This document shows, one piece after another, positions 1 to 11,239 of a stretch of 64,000 bases of DNA; position 1 is the first letter of the stretch; each line of letters opens with the position of its first letter. Under the pieces are notes generated by a model that was not told where the DNA came from, ran no database searches, and saw only the letters and a list, made by a program, of their open reading frames with translations. Source of the DNA: Sphagnum magellanicum. Taxonomy: Eukaryota > Streptophyta > Sphagnopsida > Sphagnales > Sphagnaceae. The stretch lies in assembly GCA_021904315.1 (NCBI GenBank), contig CM038907.1:29891223-29955222 (forward strand). The letters run 5' to 3'. The translations under genes were made by a program, and so were the position numbers.

Positions 1-831
1 ATTCCACTCTCCGTCATGCCTTCGCTTCTTGTCAAGGAACTTGTTGTCCTTCTTGAACCCAAATTTTTCACTCCGCCCCACATCTGAGAAGCCTTCCACT
101 TTCGTGATGGCTTCGGATAGTGAAGAGGGCCAATTTTCCTCAAGCTTTTGCTTGGCCCAAGTTGGAAGCCCCATCACGAATTGGCACACACGGTCTAGCT
201 CATGCATGTGCCGGATCTCAAGCATGAGTTCGGAGTAGGCCCTCACATATTACCTCAAGTTTTCATTTGTGGCATTCACAAGGTCACGAAGTTTGCACCT
301 CGAGATGTAGTTGAAGTTCCTTGGGACAAATTCGGTCTCGACACATTCCTTGAAGAACTCCCAAATGTAGCCATGGTTCTTCCCTTCCTTTTGTCTCACT
401 GTCCTCCATTATGTGGCAACATAGCCTTTCAAGTAGGATTGGGCGAGCTCCACAGCCGAATGTCGTCCAACTTTGGTGGCATGCAAGTAATCCGCCATTT
501 CTACAAGCCAAGCATCCACAACCTTTCAGTCGCGGGCACCATTGAAGTTCCCGGGCTTGGCCGGTTGAAACCCAGCATTTTTGGATGACCCCCCTTTGAG
601 GGCCGCAACCAATTCACTAAAGTTGGGCCTATTCATTTTGAGGAGGACTTCCAATTGCTCCAGAGTGAATAAGACCGAGCTCCGTTGCTCCTCCTCACTT
701 TCGGGCTCATCTTGATCCTCCCGGGGTCTTGGTTCCTCCTCCCCAATTGATTCCGGCAAAACTAGACGATCTTTTGCGGGCTCTTCCAACATGGAGTCTT
801 GTGCTTGCTTGCGGTTCTTCTTGGGCGCCAT
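1..831 (-). pseudogene. Ty3/gypsy gag, broken, cut by window edge
   Basis: The start is the ATG ending at 831 (MAPKKNRKQ..), 36 bases after the primer-binding site. An acidic N-terminus (about residues 15-50) leads to the segment ending FNGARD, typical of the start of the retrotransposon gag domain. The same frame continues through a TGA near 526 into the gag core (WLVEMADYL, then AQSYLKGY further on). There is another nonsense codon (TAA) near 400 and a TAA near 250. It ends in basic, hydrophilic sequence at the left edge. The reading frame is unshifted, so decay is mainly by nonsense substitution. Gag would form the capsid of the intracellular particle. Protease and pol lie outside the window. 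Confidence 0.85.
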
Positions 832-866
832 CCGAACTTCCCAAAAAGTGACTCGAGCTCGACCTT

Positions 867-880
867 GAGCTTTAATACCA
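867..880 (-). other. Primer-binding site (initiator-Met tRNA type)
   Basis: On the minus strand the sequence two bases after the LTR end is TGGTATTAAAGCTC. The plant tRNA-iMet primer site normally reads TGGTATCAGAGC, so this is a slightly mutated match. Its position next to the LTR supports the element's orientation. Confidence 0.8.
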
Positions 881-882
881 CG

Positions 883-1704
883 TGACGCGCCCCCAAGTTC
901 CTTGTTAGGCCCAAAAAGGGTCCAACTATGTTAAAGAGTGCAAATAGTTGGAACTTAGTGCCGCTCCTAGCTTCCAGCACTAAAGGGGGTGAACAGGGTG
1001 TGCTAAAAGCTCCGGGATTAGACTAGGAAGAGGGAAAAGTTATTTAGTTATTCGCTCTTACATCCAAAACCAACCAACAAGTTGGTTAGAACTCATTCTA
1101 CACACTCTTGGTGTTGGGACAAGCCATGGGCAACCTTGGACTCACTTGACTCACCATGGCCCGGACTCAGGGGAAGCCACCACCTTCCCCCTTATAATAT
1201 TCTCTGCGTCTCTCCGCCGCACTTACATCCGAATGGCATTTTTTCCTGAAACTCCCAAAGTGGAATCCCGAAACTGTCCTGGTTTGAACTTTCGGGACTT
1301 CGAGTGTTCATAACTTCTCGCTCCAACCTTTGATTGGGATGAGGTCTAAAACAAACTTGTAGCTCTCTTTGAGAGCTTTCCAACAATGTGTTGCACTCTA
1401 CCTACACACACCGGGATCGGGTCAATTCCCGACTTTTAGTGGTCGAGAGTCAAACTATTAGTTTGACTCCTGGCCCTTCTTTTAGCCATAACTTGTGCTA
1501 TAAATGTCTAAATGGCTTATGCAAGGCCATTTCAGACATCTACACTTCAATACCTTTCCAACGGTATAAAGAACACCTCAATGCAAGGTGTTTTGACCCC
1601 TGCAATTGCGTTCTAAGTTTCCAGGAGTCCTGAAGGATTCCCAAGTCCCGTTTTCGGGCATGTGAGTGGCGACCTCACACTTCCCTCAAAGTGGGGTTGT
1701 GACA
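883..1704 (-). repeat. 5' LTR of a Ty3/gypsy retrotransposon (family 1)
   Basis: Read on the minus strand, this block begins TGTCACAACCCCACTTTGAG and ends GGCGCGTCA, so it has the TG..CA ends of an LTR. The same start (TGTCGCAACCC) and end (..CGTCA or ..CATCA) recur in three plus-strand solo copies at 9981, 28078 and 30911, which fixes the boundaries. It is followed two bases inward by a primer-binding site and then by gag, so it is a 5' LTR and not a solo one. Length is about 822 bp. The other LTR would lie left of the window, so the target duplication cannot be checked. Confidence 0.88.
1170..1203 (-). promoter_or_regulatory. LTR TATA-like box plus hairpin
   Basis: On the minus strand GAATATTATAAG is followed directly by GGGGGAAG, a 7-base loop and CTTCCCC. 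This is the same TATA-plus-stem arrangement seen in the three solo LTRs, and it is probably the LTR core promoter and start of the transcript. Confidence 0.55.
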
Positions 1705-1921
1705 CAAAAATTGAAAAATAGAGCACCAAGGAAACCAAGCTACCTCTTTCAAGTGATTAGGATACAACTACCATTATTGGAAGTATAGGTGAGATTATCA
1801 CATAAGCATTGGCATCATTTCATACCTAGTTGCATGCCAATAAGATTGAAGGCCCTAACATCATCCAAAACACAAATTAAAGGCAACAAATTTTGATTTA
1901 ACAAGTCCGCCTCTACCTAAT

Positions 1922-3040
1922 ATGAATGTAGAGAATCCAAATGAACCCAAGAATATGGCTTCACATAATCTTCCATCTCCACTACACTTAGATGTTGTTC
2001 TACAAGATTTGCACACTTTGAAAGACATCCAAGGTGGGCAAAATCACTATTTGAAACTTATGGAAGTCAAAATTGATCAACATGTGACACTCACATGGGA
2101 ACCACCCATACCTTTTCCAATCAAGCTACCACTTGGCTTGTTTAACTTGTTGCCCTACATGTTGAGGAAGTGTGATTGGGAGAATTCTTCACTAGATGAT
2201 TTCAAGGCCAAGCTTGGTAAGCTATCAAGCGTGTCTAAAATGATGGGAAGAATGGATTGACAATGTGTTTATGGCATCATTTGGGCTATGGACTCACAAA
2301 AATCACATAAGTCACACATGCCAAGTTATTTATGATCTAATTGGTTTGTGCCATATTTGTAACAAGCCAATGGTTAGATTTTTGTGTATACATTTTCTAA
2401 TGACACACATGTAATAACCATTAATGATGTTTGCAAAGAAGCAAAAGAGACAATATCCAAGAGAACACCACCCTACCTTGTTATGCCCTTGAAAGATGAA
2501 GCATTCCAACATCTACGTGAAACATTAAGGTTATAATTTAGCCTTCTCATTTGATAAGTGGATGTTGATCTCCATTCTTGCTTACCATATGTGAATCCTA
2601 GTACACATGCAACATGTTAGTAACATTATTTCATGTTTCCATTGTAGGGTTGACGAATTATTAACTGAATTGAAAAATGATGCAACCATCAACCCATTGG
2701 ATTATATTGTCTTCTTCAAGAGCTTCAAAAACATGGAAATTGACATCTTTTTATGTGATTTGGAATATCTCTTTAACTTGGAAACACTCATGTCTAACAC
2801 ATGGTTGGATTTCATGCATATACATACATTTGGAAAGAACATTGTGTCCAACAAGGGCATGTACATTGCATTGTGAAAGCACCAATAGTTAAGGGATGGC
2901 CCATTCAACTAGGTCAAACATTAATGTGTACAATCTTGCCTAAAATCAATAGTACCAAAATGGGGTTTTATACCCTAGGATTGAAGACTTTAATGTTACT
3001 TATCCACAAAGTATGCTATCTTTCAAAACTAAATTAAACA
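1922..3040 (+). pseudogene. Unrecognised TE-like gene remnant (family X, copy 1)
   Basis: The first open segment (1922-2260, 112 aa) contains LLPYMLRKCDWE followed by a lysine-rich stretch. After a frameshift near 2240 a second frame reads WEEWIDNVFMASFGLW. The order LLPYML..DWE..FK..KL..WE[DE]W[VI]..VFM is repeated in a minus-strand remnant near 55.8 kb, so this is a real protein family and not chance. A third segment (about 2648-2875, VDELLTELKND..) follows a plausible intron acceptor (ttccattgtag). It includes LMSNTWLDFMHIHTF, which faintly recalls the N-terminal part of Ulp1-type peptidases, but I would not call it that. Function unknown; probably transposon-encoded. Confidence 0.5.
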
Positions 3041-3147
3041 CCTATAATTCTTATGACTTGTAACAACAAAGTTTTTGCATCATACCAAAATTGGAACACA
3101 ATTGATGAACAAGTTTTGTTGGGTTTTGTGATCCTTTAAAAAGGGAA

Positions 3148-3728
3148 GGGTGAAAGCACACTAGGGTGGCTAAGTTTCGACGAATTAAAGTCCCTTTTCA
3201 AAATCCTTTTCTAGGGTAGTTGAAAACTGGATTAAAATGTGAATATTTAGATTATATTGAAAGTAACATTTTTTTCCATTTCCAATTTCAAATCATGATA
3301 CTATAAGACAAAAAAATATAAAAGGTTTTTTTAATAATTTTTTTAAATGCTTAATAATTATAATTTCTAGGATTTTGAAAAGTTCATAACATAATAAATT
3401 AAAATCACATTCCATTCATTCAATGGATCTTTAGTTTTTTAAACATAATTAATCCAATGTGAAATAAAAGTTCATATTCATGAGTTTTCTCTTTAGGCGT
3501 GATAGAATTTGTCGCTAAGATTCAAAAGTCCATTACTCATTAAAAATTTAGGATTTTAATGTGTTTTTTTGCATTTTTAAAATGCCAAATCTATTAGCAT
3601 TATATATGTGAATGCCTTTTATGATATTTCAATGAAAATATTAATGTTTTATATTTAAGTTTTAAAAAGATGTCAATTAAACTATAACTGTGACACCTAA
3701 AAAGGGACTACATAATGTACTTTCACCC
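3148..3728. mobile_element. Candidate MITE with GGGTGAAAG inverted ends
   Basis: The left end reads GGGTGAAAGCACACTAGGG and the right end, reverse complemented, GGGTGAAAGTACATTATG: 14 of the first 16 bases match in inverted orientation. The 581-bp interior is AT-rich and has no ORF of note. No convincing target duplication flanks it, so the superfamily is not assigned. Confidence 0.4.
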
Positions 3729-5689
3729 AGAAGTTTGACTCATCATATCTAAAGCCACCTTTTTCCAACTTATGGAGGGTGGCAATATAATCCAAGTAGT
3801 AGAAAGAAGGCCCCACATCCTTATCCCAACCAACAATCATCTTGTTCAAGTTTGATATGAATTCTATACATGCCAAGAAAATTAGTCACCCAACTTCACA
3901 ACTTCTATAGGTGGACAATATGAAATTTTAATTCATTTCTTTTCCAGTCTTTAGCCAATTCAAGAACACCATTTGCATATCTAACATGTTATATGAAGTT
4001 GCTAATAATGCATAAATGGAATTAGAAGCACTTCAATGAATGGGCATGTTATCTAAAGTGTGTACATTCTTGATTTTATTGACATAGTGGTGTAAATGAA
4101 AAATTCAAGATGCCTATTCAATAACTTCTGTATTTGACACAAATAACTCAATATTGTTAAATGTTAATACTTTTTCCTTTGTTATGAATAACATTTGGCA
4201 ATTTTTTCGCATCATGTTGTTGTCCTTCCCAAGCAACATGGGTTGGACACATTGGAAAAAATTTACAACAAATTGCATCCCCTAATAAGAGAGAGAACAA
4301 GTTACAAACACAATGACCAATCAAAAGGTAAATTATATTGTCCTGATTACTAGCTTAAATGTATGTTACAATCAAAGTCTTCATGAATCTAAAAAACATG
4401 TGTACATAACTCAATACACTACATGAAACATCCTTTGAACAATTGACTTGCCATGGTAGGCATTTTCAACTCATAATTTGCATTTTCCATGTAACAAACC
4501 ACAAGTTGGGCTGTATGGAAACTTTAAAAGACACAAACATGATAAATAAACTCTCTTTCTAAACATAAATAACAACAATGGCTTATTTCTAAATAGATTG
4601 AACTCTCTTTTTAAACATAACCCCATCTTTACAAGTTAACGTAAATCTCCCTCCAATATCCAAATGTTCCAAGTGGTAAGGAGAATGTAACATGCATATG
4701 AGACTCTTGGAACATGTAATAGGTTATGTGTGAGTTGATACCTGTAACATGGAAGGTTATCCTAATTGAAAATGCGACTAGGCATAAAAAACATGTGAAG
4801 GACATAGTCAAGGAAAGAATGCAATTGTTAGGAACGTGAAGAATCAGCACTTACTGAAATAAGGAGACATATAACGAGCCAATGTGTTTACTTTGCATTT
4901 AGGACTATTGGCCTTTTTGAAGTCCTTTTTCCCAAAAAACATGTTTTACTAAAGAGGAATTTTCAAATGAAATATTTTGAAACTTTTTATATATTGTATT
5001 ATAGTTGCCCCAATATGTGATATGTTTTTTTACAATCAAATTTGGAGAAATACAAATTTTTGAAAGTACATAGATTTTGTTAGATTTTGTGTTTCATCTT
5101 GAAAATTTGTCATAATTTCAAATCATACCAAAACATGTTAATATTTTTAAGTTTAATTTTTTATGTTATAAGCTACAAGTTTTCTTTAAACAATATATAC
5201 ATTGCATCACATTTACATGTCGAAAAGGACTCATGAACTTCTTTTAAACCTTAATTTTTGATAAACACAAAATTTTTTAAATGAAAATTTGAGTGTTAAG
5301 ATGTGTCTAATAGTACCTTATTACTATTAAAAAAATTGAGGATGAAATAAATTGTATTATGAAAATTAAAGGGCCCTTTATGAAAGTAATGTCATTGAAT
5401 GAAGATGTTAAACATCCTTTATTCAAACCAAACTTTGATATTGGAATTTTTTTAAATTCATTTTAGATTTTTCAATATCCATATTATGCAATAAGCACAA
5501 CTTTCCATGATTCACATGCCATTAAAGTGGCACCACATAGACAAATGTCACAAAAATTGTAGAAAAATTAACGTTTTGACATCAATTTTGGCTTGTTTGA
5601 GTTCATTCACACCCTAGATTCAATAATGGTATGGAAACATGATAAGAAGGTATAATCTTGTTCCTTGGGAAAAACTTACACTACCCATA
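3729..5689. other. AT-rich interval, no gene seen
   Basis: No coherent coding frame, RNA gene or element boundary is visible. A short AAACATAA-containing stretch at 4520-4620 resembles the array at 53.1-53.6 kb. A patch at 3985-4050 resembles 49990-50070. If the plus-strand gypsy element has a surviving 5' LTR it should be here, but I could not delimit one. Confidence 0.5.
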
Positions 5690-7250
5690 GAAGAGGCAAA
5701 ACAACTGTTCAAAGATCATTGTACATATGGGTGGACACTTTAGGCATATTTATATACCCCAAGATCATGTCCACAAAAAGGCGTTCGGAATGAATTTGTT
5801 GATAGGTTTAAATTATTACCAATAAGGATCTAGGAATTAATTTTACAAAAATTACATGGAAAACCAACTATCTGGTCAAAATTATATTCTACACATTAAT
5901 AGTCCTAATTATATTAGTATAAAAAATGGTAACTAGTAATAATTTATGTTCTTATCTTAACAAAAATGGACAAAATGACAATGACTAATCATATTGTGAG
6001 TATGAAAGATGAAAAAATATATTTAAAACCAAATATTAATGAATTAATTAAATGGTGGATACCCCTTGATTTGTTACAATTACAGTGTAGGTGGATCAAA
6101 GAATTCACAACATATAATTGCATAAATGAATTATATTACTTAAAAAAATTAATCACTAATGAAAGACAATTACCACTATTATTATTATAAATGACAAAAG
6201 AAACTTCTATAAAGGTATACAAAGTTGATTTGGGGTTTTATTATTTTCACATTTTAATAGTTGTTTTTTCCATGTGGATTTAACAATTTTTATGGGATAT
6301 ATCAACTTAGGGAAGAAGGGGTAACTCATTTAAAAATGACTATAAAAAGAGAAAAATACATAAATATGTACTCTAATTTCTTCGCTTATTATGAGCAAGA
6401 TATGGAAAAATAAAAATTAATAGTAAATTATTATAATAATGTTCATCAAGGTTGGCATGAACGATGGTGAACAATGTCTATAATTATTCAAAAAGAAGAA
6501 AACTAAAAGAGGTCATCATTGTAGAGATGGCTCGGGAAAGATTACGTCGATTAAATAATTTTGGATGGTCTATAGCAAAATATCTGTATACACCTTAGAG
6601 AATATCAAAAGAATAAACATGGAAATTTTTTGGGAACTACCACAAAATGTTCAAGCATTAATCATAGAAAAATTACATGGGAATACAAAAACTTACTGCA
6701 TTCCATATAAATTATTGATTATAGATGCATCTAAAATAAAAAAGTATAGATGATGGCTCCCCATCCTAGTCTATTTACTCATATTGTTGTGAATTGAAAA
6801 TGTTTACAGAACATTTCATGTTATTAAACTACTAGATCATAAAGAATTTAACAAAGTAAACATCAATGCTTTAATTGAAAAATGTATGTTGTGTGATGCA
6901 TTATGGGCACTTACTAGAGAGAAAGGGGAATTTTGTTTAAAAACAAAAGGAAATAAAAAGTATTCTTCAAAAAAATACAAAAGAACTATGCTAATACCTA
7001 CTTTACTTATTCCACCTTTAACAGAAAGGACATAACAAAAAAAAAAAGGATAGAAAGGGTAGAGGGTATACATTCATGGGAACCCATGATAGACAAGAAG
7101 AAAATTCAAGAACAAGCTAATATAGAACGGAATTTAAAAAGTGAAATGAAGGAAAATCTTGAGAATGTTGAATCCTAGGTTAAACATTTTGATATTTACA
7201 ATCAATGGAGAGAGTTAGGCATTTTGGGTAGCAGGACAAAAGACTAGATC
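5690..7250 (+). pseudogene. Decayed coding DNA, probably 5' part of the plus-strand gypsy element
   Basis: Several frames give long coherent fragments: EFVDRFKLLP.. near 5790, an open 74-aa segment at 5966-6190, an open 62-aa segment at 6565-6753, and a segment near 6820-7035 rich in Lys and Leu. Two of them share a motif (LILQKLHGKP near 5835 and LIIEKLHGN near 6660), suggesting an internally repeated domain. It lies directly upstream of, and in the same direction as, the gag domain at 7.84-8.22 kb. I do not recognise the family. It may be the gag N-terminus or a separate leader ORF of that element. Confidence 0.4.
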
Positions 7251-7839
7251 TGAGAACCGTTGCTTCAGGAAACATTTGTATTGGCTACATAAACAACAAT
7301 TGAAGGGATGCATTCCATTATAAGTGACATTGATGCGAAGTCCACAACATCAACTACACCTGAAAAACACAACAAAGCCGAAACATCAACATGACAGGAA
7401 GGAGAAGCTCAATCTTGGCTAAAAACTCTCATACATAAACAAAAACCTACCAAAATAGGAATGCAATCCTTGCAATCAATATAAAGGTTTCTCACTCTAG
7501 CCAAATATCTACGAACAAACTTATTTGATATTAAAGTCAAAGAAAAATCAACTCCACACAAGAATAGTAATGCAACACTAGAAATAATCAATACAATAAG
7601 AAATCCATTATTTAAAGTAGTTGAACAACAACCATTATAGTTGGAAAGACCAACATTTGTTGTGCAACAAACCAATTTATTTTCCCAATTCACAATAGTT
7701 GTCATACATGTGCCCCAACAATGGTGGTAATGGCAACAAACGTATTGCAAATACCATTGCCCAAGTTCCATGATGGCGATGATGCAATAACTCATATAGG
7801 AAGATTAGCCAAATTATGTGTAATGAATGGTGAGGATAC

Positions 7840-8222
7840 TAATGCACATAAATTATAATATTTTCCTACAACATTATGAGGAAAAAGTGCAAATTAGTTT
7901 ACTCATTATGAGACATCAAACCTTGCTACAACTTGGGGAAAGGTTCAACATGCATTTATTTCAAGACTTAATGATGTGCACATTGAAAAACAAGCCATAG
8001 TAGCTTTGAGAGAAGTGAAACAATGGAAACATGAAACGATGGAAGATTACTATGATAGATTTTTATAATTATGTGTTGTTATACCACAACAACCAATTGA
8101 TGTATATTTGAAAGAAACCTTCCAGAAAGGACTAAGAAAGAAGTTAAAACTAGCCATTACTAGAATGCTTAAAGTAATGATTATTGAAATAGCTAATTTG
8201 GCAAGGGAAATTGAAGAAGCTC
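7840..8222 (+). pseudogene. Ty3/gypsy gag core, left half, interrupted at 8222
   Basis: The frame from about 7920 reads ATTWGKVQHAFISRL, then ALREVKQWKHETMEDYYDRF and QQPIDVYLKETFQKGLR. This is the classic retrotransposon gag (capsid) pattern of an aromatic-rich first half and an ETxxDYYxRF helix. One TAA interrupts it near 8068. The coding sequence stops abruptly after AREIEEA, exactly where the CACTA end starts (8223). Its continuation resumes at 37234 with the linker leading to zinc knuckles. A one-base indel is needed to keep frame across the junction. The family role is particle assembly and RNA binding. Confidence 0.8.
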
Positions 8223-8242
8223 TAGTACAACAAATCATGGTT
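8223..8242 (+). repeat. CACTA left terminal inverted repeat
   Basis: TAGTACAACAAATCATGGTT, preceded by CTC. The canonical 5'-CACTA has decayed to TAGTA. The core CAAATCATGG is identical in the opposite end. Confidence 0.85.
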
Positions 8243-8249
8243 TTTCAAG

Positions 8250-8485
8250 ATGTCCAAGTTGACTAGCTTGTCCATTTTGACTAGAAGGAATGACCCTTTT
8301 GATTAAAACACAATGCTTGAATGGACTTTGTAATTTTTGAATAGTCAATTTGACTAAAATGACCTATTTGACTATTAATCAAATGAGCATTTAGTCAAGT
8401 TGGACAAATAAAAAGACACCCTTGGTCAAGTTGGACAAACAAAAAAACACCTTTGGTCAAGTTGACCATTGGTTTAGTCAAATGG
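8250..8485. repeat. CACTA left subterminal repeats (TTGACTA / GGTCAAGTTGAC)
   Basis: Short motifs TTGACTA, TAGTCAAGTTGG and GGTCAAGTTGACC recur about ten times in both orientations. In CACTA elements such arrays are the binding sites of the TNPA-like protein. The equivalent array at 36.5-37.2 kb is next to the other end. Confidence 0.7.
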
Positions 8486-9129
8486 AAACCCTATATTACC
8501 TACGTTAGCTAAACACCCTACATTTTTTAATTGTATAATTTCCTATATGCCATTGATACCAATGTAAAAAATTTAACACTAATTAAAATGGTCATATTGT
8601 AACTTGTAGCCAACAATTACTTGAATATAACTAAATGAATTACATACATATTAGATATTTAATCAAGGGTGTAATTGAGGTTCAAGGTTTTGCCATGATG
8701 TTAATTTTGAACAAAACGAATATTTATCGTACATTTAGGTTAGATTTAGTACACGTTTATTTTATAATGTTTAGAATCCAAAATCCAAAACATATTGATG
8801 CTTGTGGAATTTAATTATGGATACAACTTGTTTTGGAATTTAAAAGTGCATATGGGAAGTGACTTATACTTCTGGAATTTAAATCCAAGGCAATAACTAT
8901 TGCTTCACCCAAGTTCAAATGAAACATAAAGCTCTGATCATGTACCATTCACAATGTTAAGACCAAGATCCAAAACATATGATCTATGAGTTGGCTAATT
9001 TTTGGCAAATTTGTAAGGTAAAATGTTCTGACACCATTGACAATATTGTCAAAAAAAAAGATCTAAGACAATATATTAATATAAATTTTGTACACATAGG
9101 GTTAAATGATACCATTGAAAATGTCAAAA
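8486..9129. other. CACTA interior, no gene seen
   Basis: AT-rich sequence without coherent frames. The last 200 bases have diffuse similarity in wording (gatcYaaRacata, caccattga) to the minisatellite that follows. Confidence 0.4.
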
Positions 9130-9650
9130 TGAAGATCCAAGATAATTGATCTAAATCTACTAAGGATGAACATTTAATTATACCATCAAAGTTGAATTTA
9201 TGATTGTATTGCAATAACAAATATGTCTTGGATCTAATTTTTCCAAGGATGAACATCTAATTCTAGCATCAAAATTGGATTGATGATAACAAGTCTATCT
9301 TGGATCTAAGTTTGCCATCAAAATTGAATTTATGACTATATTTCAATAACAAATTTGTCTTGGATTTAAGTTGGCCAAGGATGAACATCTAATTTTACCA
9401 TCAAAATTGGATTGATGATTGTATTCCAATAACAAGTCTATCTTGGATCTAATTCTACCATTAAAATTGGATTTATGACTATTCCAATAACAAGTTTGTC
9501 TTGGATCTAATTCTACCATCAAAATTGGATTTATGACTATTCCAATAACAAGTCTATCTAAGATTACTTTTGCCAAGGATGAACATCTAATTTTTCCATC
9601 AAAATTGGATTTATGACTGTATTTCAATAACAAGTCTATAAATGTAGCAA
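9130..9650. repeat. Minisatellite, 58- and 85-bp unit forms
   Basis: About seven tandem copies of a unit containing accatcaaaattggattta, tatgactattccaataacaa and gtctatcttggatctaattc. Some copies carry an extra roughly 27-bp block (ccaaggatgaacatctaatt), giving short and long unit versions. The minus-strand reading frame through it is a by-product of the repeat. Confidence 0.75.
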
Positions 9651-9980
9651 ATTCATACATATCGATAAATAAATGTACACAACTAGAATTCCAAATGTGA
9701 TCTAAAATACCATTCAAGATTAATACACCAATCATATAAACATCTCCAAATGGTGAAAGGAAAAAATAGATAAATAGGCTTCAACATTAATATGATATTG
9801 TACACCTTGGTCCCTTTTCTGGTAGGTACACATCCAAAAAACATCGCCAGATTTTGCTATAATCAACCTAAGCCATTTGTCACAAATGCAATTAACTTGG
9901 TGTGCACATAGGAATCAAAAAAACTTTGTCACCTACACATTCAAATATAATAATGTAGGTTTAAGATTAGTAAGCAAATA

Positions 9981-10897
9981 TGTCGCAACCCTAACCTTGG
10001 GCTCGCGACCAAGGCAAGGGCCTCCAAAGGTGCAGGCCAAGAGTGAGCATGGTAATCACATTTCATGCTCCTAAGAATGCAAGAGAGTGTGAGGGAATGA
10101 ACCCCCACACTCCCAAATGAGCTCCCACTTTGGGAGTTAGAATCCTAATGGACTCCTGAATATTCAAAAGGCGGTTTTAGGGGTCAAAACTCATTTGATT
10201 GAAAAGTTACTTATATCATTGAAAAGCTCTTGGAATGTAAATGTCTAAAATGGGCTTGCATGATGCATTTGGGCACTTGAAACACAAGTTATGGCCAAAA
10301 GAAGGGTCGGGAGTCAAATTGTCAATTTGACTCTCGACCATTAAAAGTCATAAATCGCCATGATTTCCTTGCATGTAGGTGGCGTGCCACATACTGTTGG
10401 AAAGCTTTCGATAAGGGCTACAACTTTTCTTTAGACCTCACCTCAATTGAAGGTCTGCACACAAAGTTATGGGCCTCCAAAGTTTCAAGAGTCTCAATTT
10501 TGGGAATTTTGAGACTCTCACTTTGGAGTCCTAGAACAAAATGACATTTGGGTGTTGGTCCCATGGTTAGGCATAGAGTATTCTATAAGGGGGAAGGTGG
10601 TGACTTCCCCCAAGTCCGGCCCGTGGTGAGTCTTGTGAGTTCGTGTTTGCCTGTGGCTGGTTCGTGCACCAAAAATGCTCCACCTATGCACTAACCAACT
10701 TGTTGTTTGGTTTGTGCAGGTCCATATGAGTAACTGAATCACTTGTCACTCTTCCTAGTTCCCATCCCGGAGCTCCAACATACCCCTCTACCCCCAAAGT
10801 GCTACGAGCCAAGGAGTGTGCCCCAACTCCTTATCCTTCTAGTGTTTTCACATTTAGACTCGTAGTTGAATCTACCAAGGAGTTTGGGGATGCGTCA
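9981..10897 (+). repeat. Solo LTR, gypsy family 1
   Basis: Starts TGTCGCAACCC and ends GGATGCGTCA, about 917 bp, with no internal region attached. Flanks are AAATA before and AAATC after, a 4/5 match to a 5-bp target duplication. It lies inside the CACTA element. Solo LTRs arise by recombination between the two LTRs of a full insertion. Conserved blocks shared with the other copies include the TATA-plus-hairpin core and the GGGAGTC-type motifs. Confidence 0.9.
10579..10611 (+). promoter_or_regulatory. LTR TATA-like box plus hairpin
   Basis: TATTCTATAA followed by GGGGGAAG, a 7-base loop and CTTCCCCC: a perfect 8-bp stem just after the TATA-like sequence. Confidence 0.55.
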
Positions 10898-11239
10898 AAA
10901 TCTATATTAAAAAAAAACATTTGGCAAACATAAGACATTTTCAAAATGCTTCTAGAAATGAACATGTTTTGTTCATGATAAATATTATAAGCATAATGGA
11001 AAAACCATAATTTGCATGTAGACATTTTCAAAATGCAAGCTTGTTATCATTCAACATGCTGAAATTTTGGTGCTCAATGACATAATCAATCTTGTTACTA
11101 GTTGTTGCACTATCATTTCAATGACTTTAATCATAGAGCCCATCCACTTGTGCATTATTTATTCGTCACCTACAAATGGATATTCACTATTTTTAACCCA
11201 TAAAAAGTAGTGTGGAAGCTAGCTATTCAAAAAGAAATT
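10898..11239. other. No gene seen
   Basis: AT-rich sequence between the solo LTR and the 3' end of the transposase remnant. The degenerate C-terminal tail of the transposase may extend into it. Confidence 0.35.

Noticed and set aside
7409..7795. 128-aa minus-strand frame
   Set aside because: Lies opposite decayed plus-strand gypsy coding DNA; cysteine and leucine content reflects the antisense of AT-rich sequence.
9130..9650. CRISPR-like array
   Set aside because: Units are contiguous tandem repeats without unique spacers, and this is a plant nuclear sequence.
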